The position numbers and the translations under genes are program-made. The notes under the pieces are model-generated. The model was not told the DNA's origin. It was given only the letters and a program-made list of their open reading frames with translations, and ran no database searches. From Chengkuizengella axinellae (lineage in GTDB: Bacteria > Bacillota > Bacilli > Paenibacillales > KCTC-33759), in contig NZ_JAVAMP010000016.1 of NCBI RefSeq assembly GCF_030730905.1, positions 1 through 64,000 of the forward strand: DNA of 64,000 nt, given 5' to 3'. This document shows, in pieces, positions 49,422 to 59,590 of the stretch. How positions within the stretch are numbered: the stretch's first letter is position 1; every line of letters starts with the position of its first letter.

Positions 49422-50597
49422 ATGTCAAACAAATTGTATTATTCAAATCCATTTTTAAAATCATGGAAAACAAACATCAAAGAAATAAGAGAAGAAAACA
49501 ACCGCTTCATTTTACAACTAGAAGAAACTGCGTTTTACCCAGAAGGTGGTGGACAACCCTCTGATATTGGTTCGATTAATGGGGTAAAAGTGATCGATGT
49601 TCAAGAGAAAGAAGATCTGATTTATCACTTGGTTGATCGCCTACCTGAAGAAAATACTGTTTCATGTGAAATTGATTGGAAACGCCGTTTTGATCATATG
49701 CAGCACCATTCAGGACAACACCTATTATCCGCAGTCTGTATTGAGTTATATGATGTACATACAATGAGTTTCCACCTTGGTGCAGATACCGTAACCATTG
49801 ATTTGAATGTAAAACAGTTATCTAATAGACAATTAGACCATATCGAACATCAAGCAAATTTATATATTTATGAAAATAGACCTATAAAAAGTTATATGGT
49901 AGCAAAAGAAGAACTTTCAAAACTCCCTTTACGAAAAATTCCTGATGTGGAGGACAATATCCGAATTGTAGAAATAAACGGTATTGATACTTCAGCTTGT
50001 TGTGGCACTCACGTAGAATCAACGGGACAGATTGGAATCATAAAATGTTTAAAAACAGAAAAACACAAGGGTGGAGTTCGCCTTTACTTTAAGTGTGGAT
50101 TTAGAGCACTTAAGGATTACGGTCAGACTCATCAGGTGTTAATGTCAACAGGAGCTAAATTGAATGCAAACCGAGATACCCTGCCATCTAGAATTGAACA
50201 AATGGAAATGGAGCAGAAGCAACTCCAAAAAGAACTATCGGAAACAAAAGAAAAACTATTTTCTTCGTTAGGGCAAGAGCTTTTAAAAGAGCAAAAAAAC
50301 AATGGTTTGATCGTACGTTATTTTGATGACTATACCATGAAGGATTTACAGCTCATTACAAAAGCAATTTTCACTGAAAAAGAAGGAATGACCATACTTG
50401 TTTCAAATACTGAAAAAAGAATATTACTAGCACAAAGCGGTGGATTTTCTTTGGATTGCGGGGCTATTTTGAAAGAACATTTAAAACAATTTGAAGGAAA
50501 AGGCGGAGGGAGTAAAGTTCAAGGGCAGGCAATGTTTAAAACTGAAGAACAATTAGTAGGATTTGTGAATTTAATTGAAAAAACTTTGCTGAGCTAA
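49422..50597 (+). CDS. AlaX-type alanyl-tRNA editing protein with DHHA1 domain
   Basis: This 391-residue protein is related to the editing and C-terminal domains of AlaRS. The zinc-binding editing motifs are 'HHSGQHLLSAVCIELY' and 'SACCGTHVESTGQIG'. A coiled-coil linker follows (about 250-285), then a DHHA1 domain ('FEGKGGGSKVQGQAMF'), which makes it an AlaX-L type. It hydrolyses Ser-tRNA-Ala or Gly-tRNA-Ala made in error by AlaRS. It is monocistronic; RBS AAGGAGTACG. Confidence 0.9.
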   Translation: MSNKLYYSNPFLKSWKTNIKEIREENNRFILQLEETAFYPEGGGQPSDIGSINGVKVIDVQEKEDLIYHLVDRLPEENTVSCEIDWKRRFDHMQHHSGQHLLSAVCIELYDVHTMSFHLGADTVTIDLNVKQLSNRQLDHIEHQANLYIYENRPIKSYMVAKEELSKLPLRKIPDVEDNIRIVEINGIDTSACCGTHVESTGQIGIIKCLKTEKHKGGVRLYFKCGFRALKDYGQTHQVLMSTGAKLNANRDTLPSRIEQMEMEQKQLQKELSETKEKLFSSLGQELLKEQKNNGLIVRYFDDYTMKDLQLITKAIFTEKEGMTILVSNTEKRILLAQSGGFSLDCGAILKEHLKQFEGKGGGSKVQGQAMFKTEEQLVGFVNLIEKTLLS

Positions 50598-50647
50598 CTA
50601 GATTAAACAATCACAAGCCTCTGATCATAGTTGTATTTTTTATACCA

Positions 50648-50872
50648 TTACAGAAATGGATGGATTAAATCAAGACAGCTTTCAACTACTTCACCAGGGG
50701 CTTTCCCTTCAATTTGAAACGCTCTAGCTTTCCAATCTAAACTTTTTACTTGATCAGTTAGAATAACCCCTTCAATAGCAAGATGTTTAGGCAAGACCAC
50801 TTCAAAAGGGTAGCCTTTTTGTTTTCGAGTAATGGGGCATAAAACAGCAAATCCTGTAACCATTCTAACCAT
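50648..50872 (-). pseudogene. MazF/PemK-type toxin, N-terminally truncated
   Basis: The 74 residues read 'GFAVLCPITRKQKGYPFEVVLPKHLAIEGVILTDQVKSLDWKARAF', the C-terminal two-thirds of a MazF endoribonuclease. The N-terminal ~35 residues with the substrate-binding 'GRRPALVLSP' loop are missing. Upstream DNA encodes a short unrelated fragment ('EVVFNPNSVFDERGAMIEMNG') ended by a stop, and no MazE is present. It is probably a non-functional relic of a toxin-antitoxin locus. Confidence 0.75.
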
Positions 50873-50939
50873 TCATTTCTATCATTGCCCCACGCTCATC
50901 AAAAACAGAATTAGGGTTGAATACTACTTCTATTTTTTC

Positions 50940-51767
50940 TTAAATTAATTCTTCAAAAGGAAGATAGTACACTTGATAGTTTGGTAATTGTTTAAATCCT
51001 AACTTATTAGCAATAGCGATCGAGTCCTTACGAAAATGCTCAGTGGTCCAATGGGGTGTGATCCCTTTTTCTAAACATTCTTTAATGAATTCACTTGCCA
51101 TTGCTGTAGCCAATCCTTTTCCTCTATGTCTTGGATGATAAGTATTGATTCCGATCTCATACTCATCTTTGCATACAAAAACAGAAATACAAGTACCTAC
51201 TACTTCATCATCCTTGATTACACAATACCCAAAACCATTTTCAAAAAAAGTTTCTAACGAATTCCAGAACTTCTTTATTTCTTCTCGTATGATATGTTTT
51301 TCATCTAATCCCATTAAATTTTGATCCATTCTTAAGACCTGATATTCACTAGGAATAGGATTACATTTAGCATAACAGAAACATTCCTTTTGAAATTGGA
51401 AAGGAACTCTTTCCCCTTTTATTAGTTGTGATTTGAAAATATCATTTATAGATGAATTCCATAAATCAAAAGGATATAACTCTAAATTTAAACAATCGTC
51501 CCCTATTTCCAACGCTTCAGGTTTTATGTTTTGGATGATAAATTGCTCTATGAATGAATTGAATTTTGAATTCTTGCTAATGCCTATTAGATAGAACAGC
51601 TCCATTTTAACCCACACTAAAGCAGCTTTAGGAGAGTCAATCTGATCAACGTAAATTCTACCTAGATTGTTCCCGTCAATCACTCCGTTAATTACAGGAT
51701 TTTTTTCTAAACCGTTTAACAATGGTTTTATCTTTTTAAAATCTTTGGGATGTAACTCATATATCAT
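50940..51767 (-). CDS. GNAT-family acetyltransferase
   Basis: This 275-residue protein has a divergent N-terminal half and a C-terminal GNAT core. The acetyl-CoA pyrophosphate-binding loop is 'HPRHRGKGLATAMASEFIKECLEKG' (about 215-240), preceded by 'GYCVIKDDEVVGTCISVFVCKDEYEIGINTY' and followed by 'NKLGFKQLPNYQVYYLPFEE'. The layout fits the PF12746 GNAT subgroup that includes antibiotic self-resistance and unknown enzymes. The substrate cannot be assigned. It is monocistronic. Confidence 0.85.
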   Translation of the reverse strand: MIYELHPKDFKKIKPLLNGLEKNPVINGVIDGNNLGRIYVDQIDSPKAALVWVKMELFYLIGISKNSKFNSFIEQFIIQNIKPEALEIGDDCLNLELYPFDLWNSSINDIFKSQLIKGERVPFQFQKECFCYAKCNPIPSEYQVLRMDQNLMGLDEKHIIREEIKKFWNSLETFFENGFGYCVIKDDEVVGTCISVFVCKDEYEIGINTYHPRHRGKGLATAMASEFIKECLEKGITPHWTTEHFRKDSIAIANKLGFKQLPNYQVYYLPFEELI

Positions 51768-51889
51768 TTCATCTTCCTCTTTCTGTTTTAAATTTTAATA
51801 ATAATCAAAACTTAAAACAGTAACTCGTTTAGGTCCTTCGTACCAGTACACCTCCTTTTATTTACATATCTAAAACAATTTTCGTACAA

Positions 51890-52138
51890 CTAATTCACTC
51901 GAATTAACAGCTTGCCATCCTTAGTACGTGCTAATTTAGTATCACATTTCGGACATATGAGATCCTGGCTAGCGGGAAGTTGAATCATTTGTCCACAAGC
52001 TGGACATTTATCGATACTTTTTGCTGCGAATCCTCCCCTATCTATTACACGTTTTAATTTTAAGATTCCTTTCACGATGTTAAACACCAAGTATATAACG
52101 ATAAATATAAAAGCCCATTTAATAAAAGTTATAATCAT
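51890..52138 (-). CDS. Small membrane-anchored zinc-ribbon protein
   Basis: This 82-residue protein has one N-terminal membrane helix (about residues 3-24, 'ITFIKWAFIFIVIYLVFNIV') and then a Cys4 ribbon 'KCPACGQMIQLPASQDLICPKCDTKL' (about 44-69). It resembles small Bacilli membrane/zinc-ribbon proteins of unknown role. It lies after the pxp operon in the same direction but 87 bp away. I do not recognise a specific family. Confidence 0.65.
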   Translation of the reverse strand: MIITFIKWAFIFIVIYLVFNIVKGILKLKRVIDRGGFAAKSIDKCPACGQMIQLPASQDLICPKCDTKLARTKDGKLLIRVN

Positions 52139-52225
52139 ATATATTGTTCTCCATTCTAAAAATCTAGGGAATGATGTATATTAACAAGAAACTAAATACT
52201 GGATTTAAATAGTGGAACTTCGTGT

Positions 52226-52984
52226 TTAAATTAGTGTCTCTAAATGTACACCTTCCTCTAACAACTTTTCTCTTAACATTTTAACGAAAACTAAAGCTTC
52301 TGCACTATCCCCATGAACACATACAGAATCGGCTTGTATTAAAATTTCCTTACCTGTTATTGTTTTTACTTTTTTATGCTGAACCATGTCCAAGACCTGA
52401 GCCTTCGCTTCTTCTGCATCTTTTATAAGTGCATTTTTTTGATTTCGAGGTGTTAATGTACCATTTTCTAGGTATGTACGATCTGCGAACACTTCATTTG
52501 CACATGGAAGTCCAATACTCTTCCCTGCTTTTATTAATTCACTTCCGGCTAATCCGTATAAAATGAGCTGATCATCAAAATCAAAAACAGCTTTTGCTAT
52601 GGCATCTGCTAATGAACAACTTTTTGCAGCCATATTGTACAATGCACCATGTGGTTTTACATGATTTAACTTAGCACCTTCAGCTTTTACAAACGCATTT
52701 AAAGCACCTATTTGATACAATACAAGTTCATAAGCTTCCTTTGGGGAAATATGCATATTTCTACGTCCGAATCCTTGTAAATCTTGAAATCCAGGATGTG
52801 CTCCTATGGCTACTTTATTTTGAATACAGCTAGATACTGTTTTTCGCATTGTGCTTGGATCACCTGCATGAAAACCACAAGCTATATTAGCTGAGGTTAC
52901 ATACTGCAATACGTCCTCATCCATTCCAATGGAGTAGATTCCGTAGCTTTCCCCAAGATCACAATTCAAATCTACAGTTAACAT
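52226..52984 (-). CDS. pxpA: 5-oxoprolinase subunit A (LamB/YcsF family)
   Basis: This 252-residue protein has '[42 protein letters not shown]', the YcsF signature with conserved His/Asp, and '[12 protein letters not shown]'. With PxpB and PxpC it forms the ATP-dependent 5-oxoprolinase that opens pyroglutamate to glutamate, a housekeeping repair function in many bacteria. It is the last gene of the operon, 1 bp after pxpC. The length is normal. Confidence 0.93.
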   Translation of the reverse strand: MLTVDLNCDLGESYGIYSIGMDEDVLQYVTSANIACGFHAGDPSTMRKTVSSCIQNKVAIGAHPGFQDLQGFGRRNMHISPKEAYELVLYQIGALNAFVKAEGAKLNHVKPHGALYNMAAKSCSLADAIAKAVFDFDDQLILYGLAGSELIKAGKSIGLPCANEVFADRTYLENGTLTPRNQKNALIKDAEEAKAQVLDMVQHKKVKTITGKEILIQADSVCVHGDSAEALVFVKMLREKLLEEGVHLETLI

Positions 52985-52985
52985 C

Positions 52986-53999
52986 TCAATGCCCCCTTAT
53001 CCAGCGCTCTTGTATGATTTTTTTTAATACACTAAGATCTTTTTCAAGTTGCATATAGAGCATCTCAGCTTCCTCCAACGAAATTTCCTGAAACATGATC
53101 GTGTCTCCTGGTTTTAATTGAGCGATTAACGGAAGATCTATAGAAACTACTTGAGCAATTCGTGGATAACCTCCTGTCGTTTGTCTGTCAGCTAATAATA
53201 TGCGAGGAGATCCATCTGGAGGTACTTGTATAGTACCCATCGTAACAGCTTCCGAAATCATATTTAGTTGTGATTTGAGTTTTATTTGTGGACCCGTTAT
53301 TCGATATGCCATTCGATCGGACTGAGGATGGATTGTAAATGTATCATTCAATAAATGATCCTTACTTTCCTCTTGAAAATATTCAAACTCTCTCCCTCTC
53401 ATGATTCTGATCATCACGTTGGATCGATAAACTGGTAAACTATGTTCACTTATATACCAAGAGAATGGGATAAAAGATTTTGATGGGTTCCTTTGCATTA
53501 AGAAGTTTGCTTTTTGTTGCCATGTGGGATCAACTTGGTTTACAGAGATTACATCCCCTTGCTTAAGAGCCCGCCCTTGGAAACCACCAATAGACGCACG
53601 TAAATATGTACTGCTACTTCCCATTACTTTCTCTACTGAAATACCACCTGCAACAGCCAAATAAGCCCTACACCCTGATTTTGCACTGCCAAATCGAAGT
53701 ACACTACCTGATCTAACCATCATTGATCGCCATAAAGGTACCACGACTCCATCTATAGACGCAGATAAGTCACCTCCACATATAGAGATCAATACATCTT
53801 CTTGAAATTGTAACGATGGGCCGATCATGGTCATTTCCATAACTGCTGCATTTTCTTCATTGTGAACTAACAAATTAGCAACTCGAGCTGCAAAGTGATC
53901 CATTACTCCACTTGCTACAACACCATATTTTTGAAATCCATATCGACCTAAATCCTGAACAGTTGTGAGTAATCCTTGTTTTAATATTTTTAGACTCAT
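52986..53999 (-). CDS. pxpC: 5-oxoprolinase subunit C (biotin-dependent carboxylase-like domain)
   Basis: This 337-residue protein has the AHS2 domain: '[55 protein letters not shown]' and '[19 protein letters not shown]'. It is partner of PxpB and PxpA in 5-oxoproline hydrolysis, and older annotations call it allophanate hydrolase or KipA-like. Its start overlaps the pxpB end by 4 bp, indicating translational coupling. Confidence 0.93.
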   Translation of the reverse strand: MSLKILKQGLLTTVQDLGRYGFQKYGVVASGVMDHFAARVANLLVHNEENAAVMEMTMIGPSLQFQEDVLISICGGDLSASIDGVVVPLWRSMMVRSGSVLRFGSAKSGCRAYLAVAGGISVEKVMGSSSTYLRASIGGFQGRALKQGDVISVNQVDPTWQQKANFLMQRNPSKSFIPFSWYISEHSLPVYRSNVMIRIMRGREFEYFQEESKDHLLNDTFTIHPQSDRMAYRITGPQIKLKSQLNMISEAVTMGTIQVPPDGSPRILLADRQTTGGYPRIAQVVSIDLPLIAQLKPGDTIMFQEISLEEAEMLYMQLEKDLSVLKKIIQERWIRGH

Positions 54000-54745
54000 T
54001 TCTGTTTCTCCTCTATTTCAGCATATTCCTCTAAAGATATGGGATAAAACTGAATTCGATCCCCTGCTTGAAATAAAGTTGGCTGTTCTTCTTTGGGTTT
54101 AAATAATTTAAATGGTGTACGTCCAATGATTTGCCACCCTCCTGGTGAATCTATAGAATAGATTCCGGTTTGCTCTCCTGCTATACCAACACTTCCTGAT
54201 GAAACTAACGATCTAGGTTTTTTACGTCTTGGTGTGGCTATCTCACTAGACATCCCACCCATATAAGGAAATCCAGGGGCAAAACCTAACATATAAACTA
54301 GATAATCTCCTTCTGTGTGAATTTGAATGACCTTTTCTTTTTTAAGTTTATTGTGTGCTGCCACATAATCAAGATCAGGGGCAAAATCTCCTTCGTAACA
54401 TACTGGAATCTTAATTGTTCTGTATTCAGCTAAAGGTCGTGCTTCCATATTTGAAATTCTTTCTTGAAGGATGGAGTGCATTATTTTATATGGTGATCGG
54501 GTCAATTGATTATTCAAATTCCCCTTGGTTTTTAACTGATTTGAATTTAAGACAGCTATAGGGTCATAATATATGGTGACTGTAGTAAATGTGGGTACTA
54601 TTTCAATTGTTCCTCTAATAGGTTTTTGTTTTAAGCTTTTAGATAGACTTGTTACAGCTTCATATGTATTTTCGTTTAGTTCAGAGCCAAACTTAACTAC
54701 TATAGCTCTTTCTCCTATAGGGTAAAATTGCATGTTACTTGTCAT
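53996..54745 (-). CDS. pxpB: 5-oxoprolinase subunit B (AHS1/KipI family)
   Basis: This 249-residue protein has the AHS1 motif 'YMLGFAPGFPYMGGMSSEIATPRRKKPRSLVSSGSVGIAGEQTGIYSIDSPGGWQIIGRTP'. In Bacillus the homologue KipI was first seen as an inhibitor of the sporulation kinase KinA; the enzymatic role with PxpA and PxpC is better supported. It is the first gene of pxpB-pxpC-pxpA. The N-terminus 'FYPIGERAIVVKFG' is typical. Confidence 0.92.
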   Translation of the reverse strand: MTSNMQFYPIGERAIVVKFGSELNENTYEAVTSLSKSLKQKPIRGTIEIVPTFTTVTIYYDPIAVLNSNQLKTKGNLNNQLTRSPYKIMHSILQERISNMEARPLAEYRTIKIPVCYEGDFAPDLDYVAAHNKLKKEKVIQIHTEGDYLVYMLGFAPGFPYMGGMSSEIATPRRKKPRSLVSSGSVGIAGEQTGIYSIDSPGGWQIIGRTPFKLFKPKEEQPTLFQAGDRIQFYPISLEEYAEIEEKQK

Positions 54746-54954
54746 GTTATCACCTATCTTAGTGATTTTAATTATTACTTAATATAAAAAAATTTATAAA
54801 TATTTATTTTAATTTACCACATTTTATATGGATAAGTCATTTTATAAAAAAACCACCTAACAGTGGCCTTTCAAAGATATCGTCCAATCCTTCTCTTTAA
54901 AAATTAATTTTCTTGAATATGGGATTTGAAAACTTATACATTCTTTTATTATAA

Positions 54955-54989
54955 ACAAAAACAACCTGTACCAATAATACAGGTTGTTC
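54955..54989 (-). terminator. Intrinsic terminator after the first SLH gene
   Basis: On the minus strand AACAACCTGTA, a seven-base loop and TACAGGTTGTT are followed by TTTGTTT. It lies 39 bp after the stop of the larger SLH gene. Confidence 0.85.
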
Positions 54990-55027
54990 AAAAGTTACAT
55001 ATTCATTTTACTTCAAACTACTATGTT

Positions 55028-57571
55028 CTATAATTTAATGTCAATAAGAACACGTTTACTGAAGTTTTCTCCTTCAATATATACAAAATAAGTTCCATCA
55101 GCAATCCATTCACGTAAACTACTCAATGAAATCCCTTTTTCTCCATTATCAGGTATTCCAAATTCCCCAAGTAATTCACTTACACTAATAGTAAGTTCTT
55201 TATTATCAAACGTACGCTCAACTACAAATTCTTCATCTATATCCTCAAAAACTAACCCAGCATAAAAAGTTTCAACATCTGAATCAGCAGCTGTAAAAAC
55301 AATTTCATCAATCATAGTGGAACCATCTTCCCCACTTAAATCAATTGTAAAATTATTATTATCATAATCATATTCTATTTCTTCAATACCCACAATTGAT
55401 ATTGATCTAATCATAGCAATTCCTACTGGAGATTCAATTTCAACAGCAACATCAATAAAAGTTCTACCATAGTCATTGCTCACTACAAACCAATCTTCAT
55501 AAGTAGAACCAGAACCAAATACTTCACGCACCACCTGAATAGTAACCCCAGGATCACCTGAATCTATAGGATCTTCATCATGATAACCAGATATAGCTTC
55601 AAAAAGTTCTTCAACTGTTTTCGTATCAGTGCCATTTTCAAAATTCATTAATTCGAAGTCAGTTGTCTCATCATAATATAATACAGATCCTGTAGTAGCT
55701 AACACTTCAATACTAGTAATTCTTTCATCACCGTCTAAACCTCTTGGTATAGTAAGTGTCCACTCATCAAAAGATTCATTGTAAACTGCTTCTAAAGTTT
55801 CTCCACCTTCAACAAAAACATAAGCTTTTTCAATATTGGGAAGTTTGTTCTCATCAAATAAAGTAATGGATACATTTGTTTCTCTACCATTATCAGCTGT
55901 TAATACTCCTGTTAACGTAACAGGTTCTTCTGCAAGTTCACCTCTAATAGTAGCTACACGTACTCCATCATTTTGAGGATCATCTTCATCATTTAATACT
56001 TGTAGTAAATCTATTTCCGCTATATCACCATCGAAAGGCACTTCATAACTTCCAAAACTTATTTCCTTAGCATTTGATGAAGTAGATTCGATTTCAATTA
56101 AAGTAATATATTCGTCACCTGTTAATTCACTAGGGATAACAAATTCAAACTCATTTTTATCAATATAACTAGCTGCAAACCATTCTCCACCTATTTGAAA
56201 AGCAATTTCTTCAGCTTCAGCAGCTGGTCCAGATGGAGTATCGTCATCGTCATCATCACTAGAAGATCCACCTCCGCCTCCAGTTGTCACAGGTACTTTG
56301 TTATCTTCTCCCTGGACATCAGACGCTTCAGCTTTTTCACCTTCAACTGATTCAACAGTTCCTTCACCTATTACTTCAGTAACTGCATCAAGAACTAGCT
56401 CTACAATGGTTCCTTCTTTACCAAGATCTAATTCTACACCTTCAGCTTCTTGATCAACGTTTAAACTGTCAACAGTTCCTTCTGGAATTTCGATGCTTAC
56501 AGTTGCAGCAAATACATCTACAGTTTGGAACTCCCCTACTAATTCAACATTCGCATCCTTAGCAATTTCAGTTGAAAGAATAACATCAGCAAATCCTGCA
56601 CCATCAAGGTCAGATTCTTCTAATTTCGCACCAGAGTTTAATGTTACTTCTTTTACTTCTGAATCACCTTTAACGACGATACGGATTTTTCCATCTTTCT
56701 TGTCAACAATTACAGTCACTAACACTGTATCTGTTAAATGTACACTGTTTTCTCCACCACCAAGAATCGTAGTTGTTCCTTTCACAGTGACATTGTTTAA
56801 GTAAACGTCTCCTTCGCCAATCCCTTCAGCTAAAAGAAGATCGCCCTCAATCACTAAGTTCTGCAATGTTACATCAGCTGCTATAACTGTCACATTATGC
56901 GTAATTGTTTCAGTACCTTCTTCAGGACCATACGTTCCTGCTTCGCTATACGTAAACAAGTACTCAAAAGCACGTTCGATCATAACAATCGCTTCTGCAC
57001 GTTTTGTTAATCCGTTAGGTTGAATTGTGTTATCGTTATATCCAGTTACGATGCCTAAATCTACTAATGCACCGATTTCACCTTTAGCCCAATCGGCAAT
57101 AGTGTCCACATCATCAAATGAAGCCACTGCATCTGCATTAGCCTCTAAATCTAGCAATCTGAAAATCATGACTGCCAATTCTTGACGAGTAATATTTTGA
57201 TCAGGTTTGAATGTTCCATCCTCATAACCTGTCATGAAACCTGCTGTTAGAGCTTTAGATACCTCATTGTAGAACCAATCTTCAGCTGCTACATCTGAAA
57301 AAGCAACCTCTGCTGTTTCTTCATGTTCAAAAGAACGATTGACTAAAGCAGCTGCTTCAGCTCTTGTAATGGTTTGATTTGGTTTATATACGCCTTCACC
57401 ATAACCGTTTAATAAACCGTTATCGATCCATTGCTTTAATTGCTTTTCTGCCCAGTGTCCATCAACATCTGATGACCCTGCAGCAAAAACTGTGCTGAAC
57501 ATTGAAAAAATCATTGCGAATGTCAAAACTAGTACTAATGATTTACGAATAGTTTTTGATTTAAATTCCAA
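55028..57571 (-). CDS. Secreted SLH-domain surface protein, 847 residues
   Basis: This protein starts at a TTG with AGGAGGAG upstream. It has a signal peptide (about 1-31), three SLH domains (about 32-78, 90-140, 152-202, ending in the 'TRAEAA/TRQELA/TKRAEA' motif) that anchor to pyruvylated wall polysaccharide, a beta-rich stretch with 'NLVIEGDLLLAEGIGEGDVYLNNVTV', a Gly/Asp linker ('GGGGGSSSDDDDDD', about 432-446) and a long C-terminal region of repeating beta modules. It is probably a surface-layer-type or adhesin protein. It lies directly downstream of a paralogue that matches it over the first ~370 residues. Confidence 0.85.
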   Translation of the reverse strand: MEFKSKTIRKSLVLVLTFAMIFSMFSTVFAAGSSDVDGHWAEKQLKQWIDNGLLNGYGEGVYKPNQTITRAEAAALVNRSFEHEETAEVAFSDVAAEDWFYNEVSKALTAGFMTGYEDGTFKPDQNITRQELAVMIFRLLDLEANADAVASFDDVDTIADWAKGEIGALVDLGIVTGYNDNTIQPNGLTKRAEAIVMIERAFEYLFTYSEAGTYGPEEGTETITHNVTVIAADVTLQNLVIEGDLLLAEGIGEGDVYLNNVTVKGTTTILGGGENSVHLTDTVLVTVIVDKKDGKIRIVVKGDSEVKEVTLNSGAKLEESDLDGAGFADVILSTEIAKDANVELVGEFQTVDVFAATVSIEIPEGTVDSLNVDQEAEGVELDLGKEGTIVELVLDAVTEVIGEGTVESVEGEKAEASDVQGEDNKVPVTTGGGGGSSSDDDDDDTPSGPAAEAEEIAFQIGGEWFAASYIDKNEFEFVIPSELTGDEYITLIEIESTSSNAKEISFGSYEVPFDGDIAEIDLLQVLNDEDDPQNDGVRVATIRGELAEEPVTLTGVLTADNGRETNVSITLFDENKLPNIEKAYVFVEGGETLEAVYNESFDEWTLTIPRGLDGDERITSIEVLATTGSVLYYDETTDFELMNFENGTDTKTVEELFEAISGYHDEDPIDSGDPGVTIQVVREVFGSGSTYEDWFVVSNDYGRTFIDVAVEIESPVGIAMIRSISIVGIEEIEYDYDNNNFTIDLSGEDGSTMIDEIVFTAADSDVETFYAGLVFEDIDEEFVVERTFDNKELTISVSELLGEFGIPDNGEKGISLSSLREWIADGTYFVYIEGENFSKRVLIDIKL

Positions 57572-57597
57572 CTTTTTTCTCCTCCTATATTCTCTGT

Positions 57598-59235
57598 TTA
57601 TAATTCAATATATATGGTCATCTCAATGTCTTTTTGAGATGTTGAACCCTCGATATAACCATCGAATGTTGCCAAATTTGTTCCATCTACAATGTCTATA
57701 ATACCTACTTGTTCACCAGTAACTGTTACATTTAATTCTGCAGTAGCATCTTCAAAAGTAGCATATTTTTTTCCCCTTTGCTTAAAATCAATCATCATGG
57801 TATCAACATCTTTTGTAGATTTAATAGTTATTTTTAGAGTTATTTCCTCATCATCTGGTAAATTTGTATACTTCTCAGGAATTCCAACTAAAATTTCGTC
57901 TCCATCAATCTCCAGTTGAAAACTCTCCTTTTCATTACTCTCGCTTTCAATTTCTATTTCAGCTGATAAAATTGCTAGATTCTCTTCATCAGACTCATCA
58001 TCTGTACTACCAGTTCCACCTCCTGAACCTCCACCAGAAGAACTAGGTTCAGAATCATTAGCTTGCTCAATTTCAGAACCTGAGACATTTTCTATAGTCT
58101 CAACTAAGTTTCCTTCAGAAACAACCTTAATTACAGCGTTCAATACCAACTTTTCAACAGATGAATTTTCTGATACTTCAACTAAGATATCTTCAGCATA
58201 TACATCTACAGATTCAAACTCTCCTTCTAATTCAACATTCGCATCTTTAACAATTTCAGTAGAAATAACAACATCAGCGAAACCTACTCCATCTAGTTCG
58301 GACTCTACTAACTTCGCACCAGAGTTCAATGTCACTTCTTTTACTTCTGATTCACCTTTAACTACGATACGGATATTTCCATCTTTCTTATCAACAATCA
58401 CCGTTATTAGAACTGTATCAGTTAAATGTACACTATTTTCTCCACCACCAAGAATCGTAGTTGTTCCATTCACAGTGACATTATTTAAGTATACATCTCC
58501 TTCGCCAATACCTTCAGCTAAAAGAAGATCGCCTTCAATCACTAGGTTTTGCAATGTTACATCAGAAGTTGTAACCGTCACGTCATGCGTAATCGTTTCA
58601 GTACCTTCTTCAGGTCCATACGCACCTGCCTCACTATATGTATACAAGTACTCAAAAGCACGTTCAATCATCACAATCGCTTCTGAACGTTTTGTTAATC
58701 CGTTAGGTTGAATTGTGTTATCGTTATAGCCAGTTACGATACCTAAATCTACTAAAGCACCGATTTCACCTTTAGCCCAATCGGAAATACTGTCCACATC
58801 ATCATATGAAGCCACTGCATCTGTATTAGCATCTAAACCTAACAATCTGAAAATCATAGCTGCTAATTCTTGACGTGTAATGTTTTGATCAGGTTTAAAT
58901 GTTCCATCTTCATAACCCGTCATAAAACCTGCTGCTATTGCTTTAGACACATTTTCATAGAACCAATCTTCAGCTGTTACATCTGAAAAAGCAACCTCAG
59001 CTGTTTCTTCATGTTCAAAAGATCTATTAACCAAAGTAGCTGCTTCTGCTCTTGTAATTGTTTGATTTGGTAGATAATTTCCATCACCATATCCGTTTAA
59101 TAAACCTTTTTCGATCCACTGCTGCAACTCATCTTTAGCCCAATGCCCATCAATATCAGATCCTGATTCTCCTAAAACTTGACTAAGCGGAGCTATCATT
59201 ATGGAAATTATTAATAAACATGTGCTTAATTTCAT
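57598..59235 (-). CDS. Secreted SLH-domain surface protein, 545 residues (paralogue)
   Basis: This protein has the same signal peptide, three SLH domains and 'GDLLLAEGIGEGDVYLNNVTVNGTTTILGGGENS' module as its downstream neighbour, but a shorter, unrelated C-terminus after a 'SSSGGGSGGGTGS' linker (about 400). The ATG at 59235 has no ribosome site; a CTG at 59259, in frame and 9 bp after AAAGGAG, would add 'MKIFSTYF' and complete a better signal peptide. The two genes are in tandem, 26 bp apart, so they are likely one transcript. Confidence 0.82.
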   Translation of the reverse strand: MKLSTCLLIISIMIAPLSQVLGESGSDIDGHWAKDELQQWIEKGLLNGYGDGNYLPNQTITRAEAATLVNRSFEHEETAEVAFSDVTAEDWFYENVSKAIAAGFMTGYEDGTFKPDQNITRQELAAMIFRLLGLDANTDAVASYDDVDSISDWAKGEIGALVDLGIVTGYNDNTIQPNGLTKRSEAIVMIERAFEYLYTYSEAGAYGPEEGTETITHDVTVTTSDVTLQNLVIEGDLLLAEGIGEGDVYLNNVTVNGTTTILGGGENSVHLTDTVLITVIVDKKDGNIRIVVKGESEVKEVTLNSGAKLVESELDGVGFADVVISTEIVKDANVELEGEFESVDVYAEDILVEVSENSSVEKLVLNAVIKVVSEGNLVETIENVSGSEIEQANDSEPSSSGGGSGGGTGSTDDESDEENLAILSAEIEIESESNEKESFQLEIDGDEILVGIPEKYTNLPDDEEITLKITIKSTKDVDTMMIDFKQRGKKYATFEDATAELNVTVTGEQVGIIDIVDGTNLATFDGYIEGSTSQKDIEMTIYIEL

Positions 59236-59590
59236 AAAATATGTACTAAAAATTTTCAGTGTCTTGCACTCCTTTACTCTACTCTAAGTTATATTATACT
59301 AACTCAATATACAAAAAATGATATTTTTCACCATATTAATAATTTAAGGTAGATTCCCTATTAAGTCAAGGTAATATAAATACTCAAGTTAAAAAAAATA
59401 GTAGTAAAATCTACTAAAATATGATATTTTGTCGATTTATATTTATCAAATTACAGTAATTTTTGATTTTCAATAAAATGAAACGTGAGTTGAATTAATT
59501 GAACCTCATCAAATAAATCGACAATACACCTATATTTCCGATTGCCATACCTAAAAAGAAAAAAATAATATACATTATTATGAAATAAAA

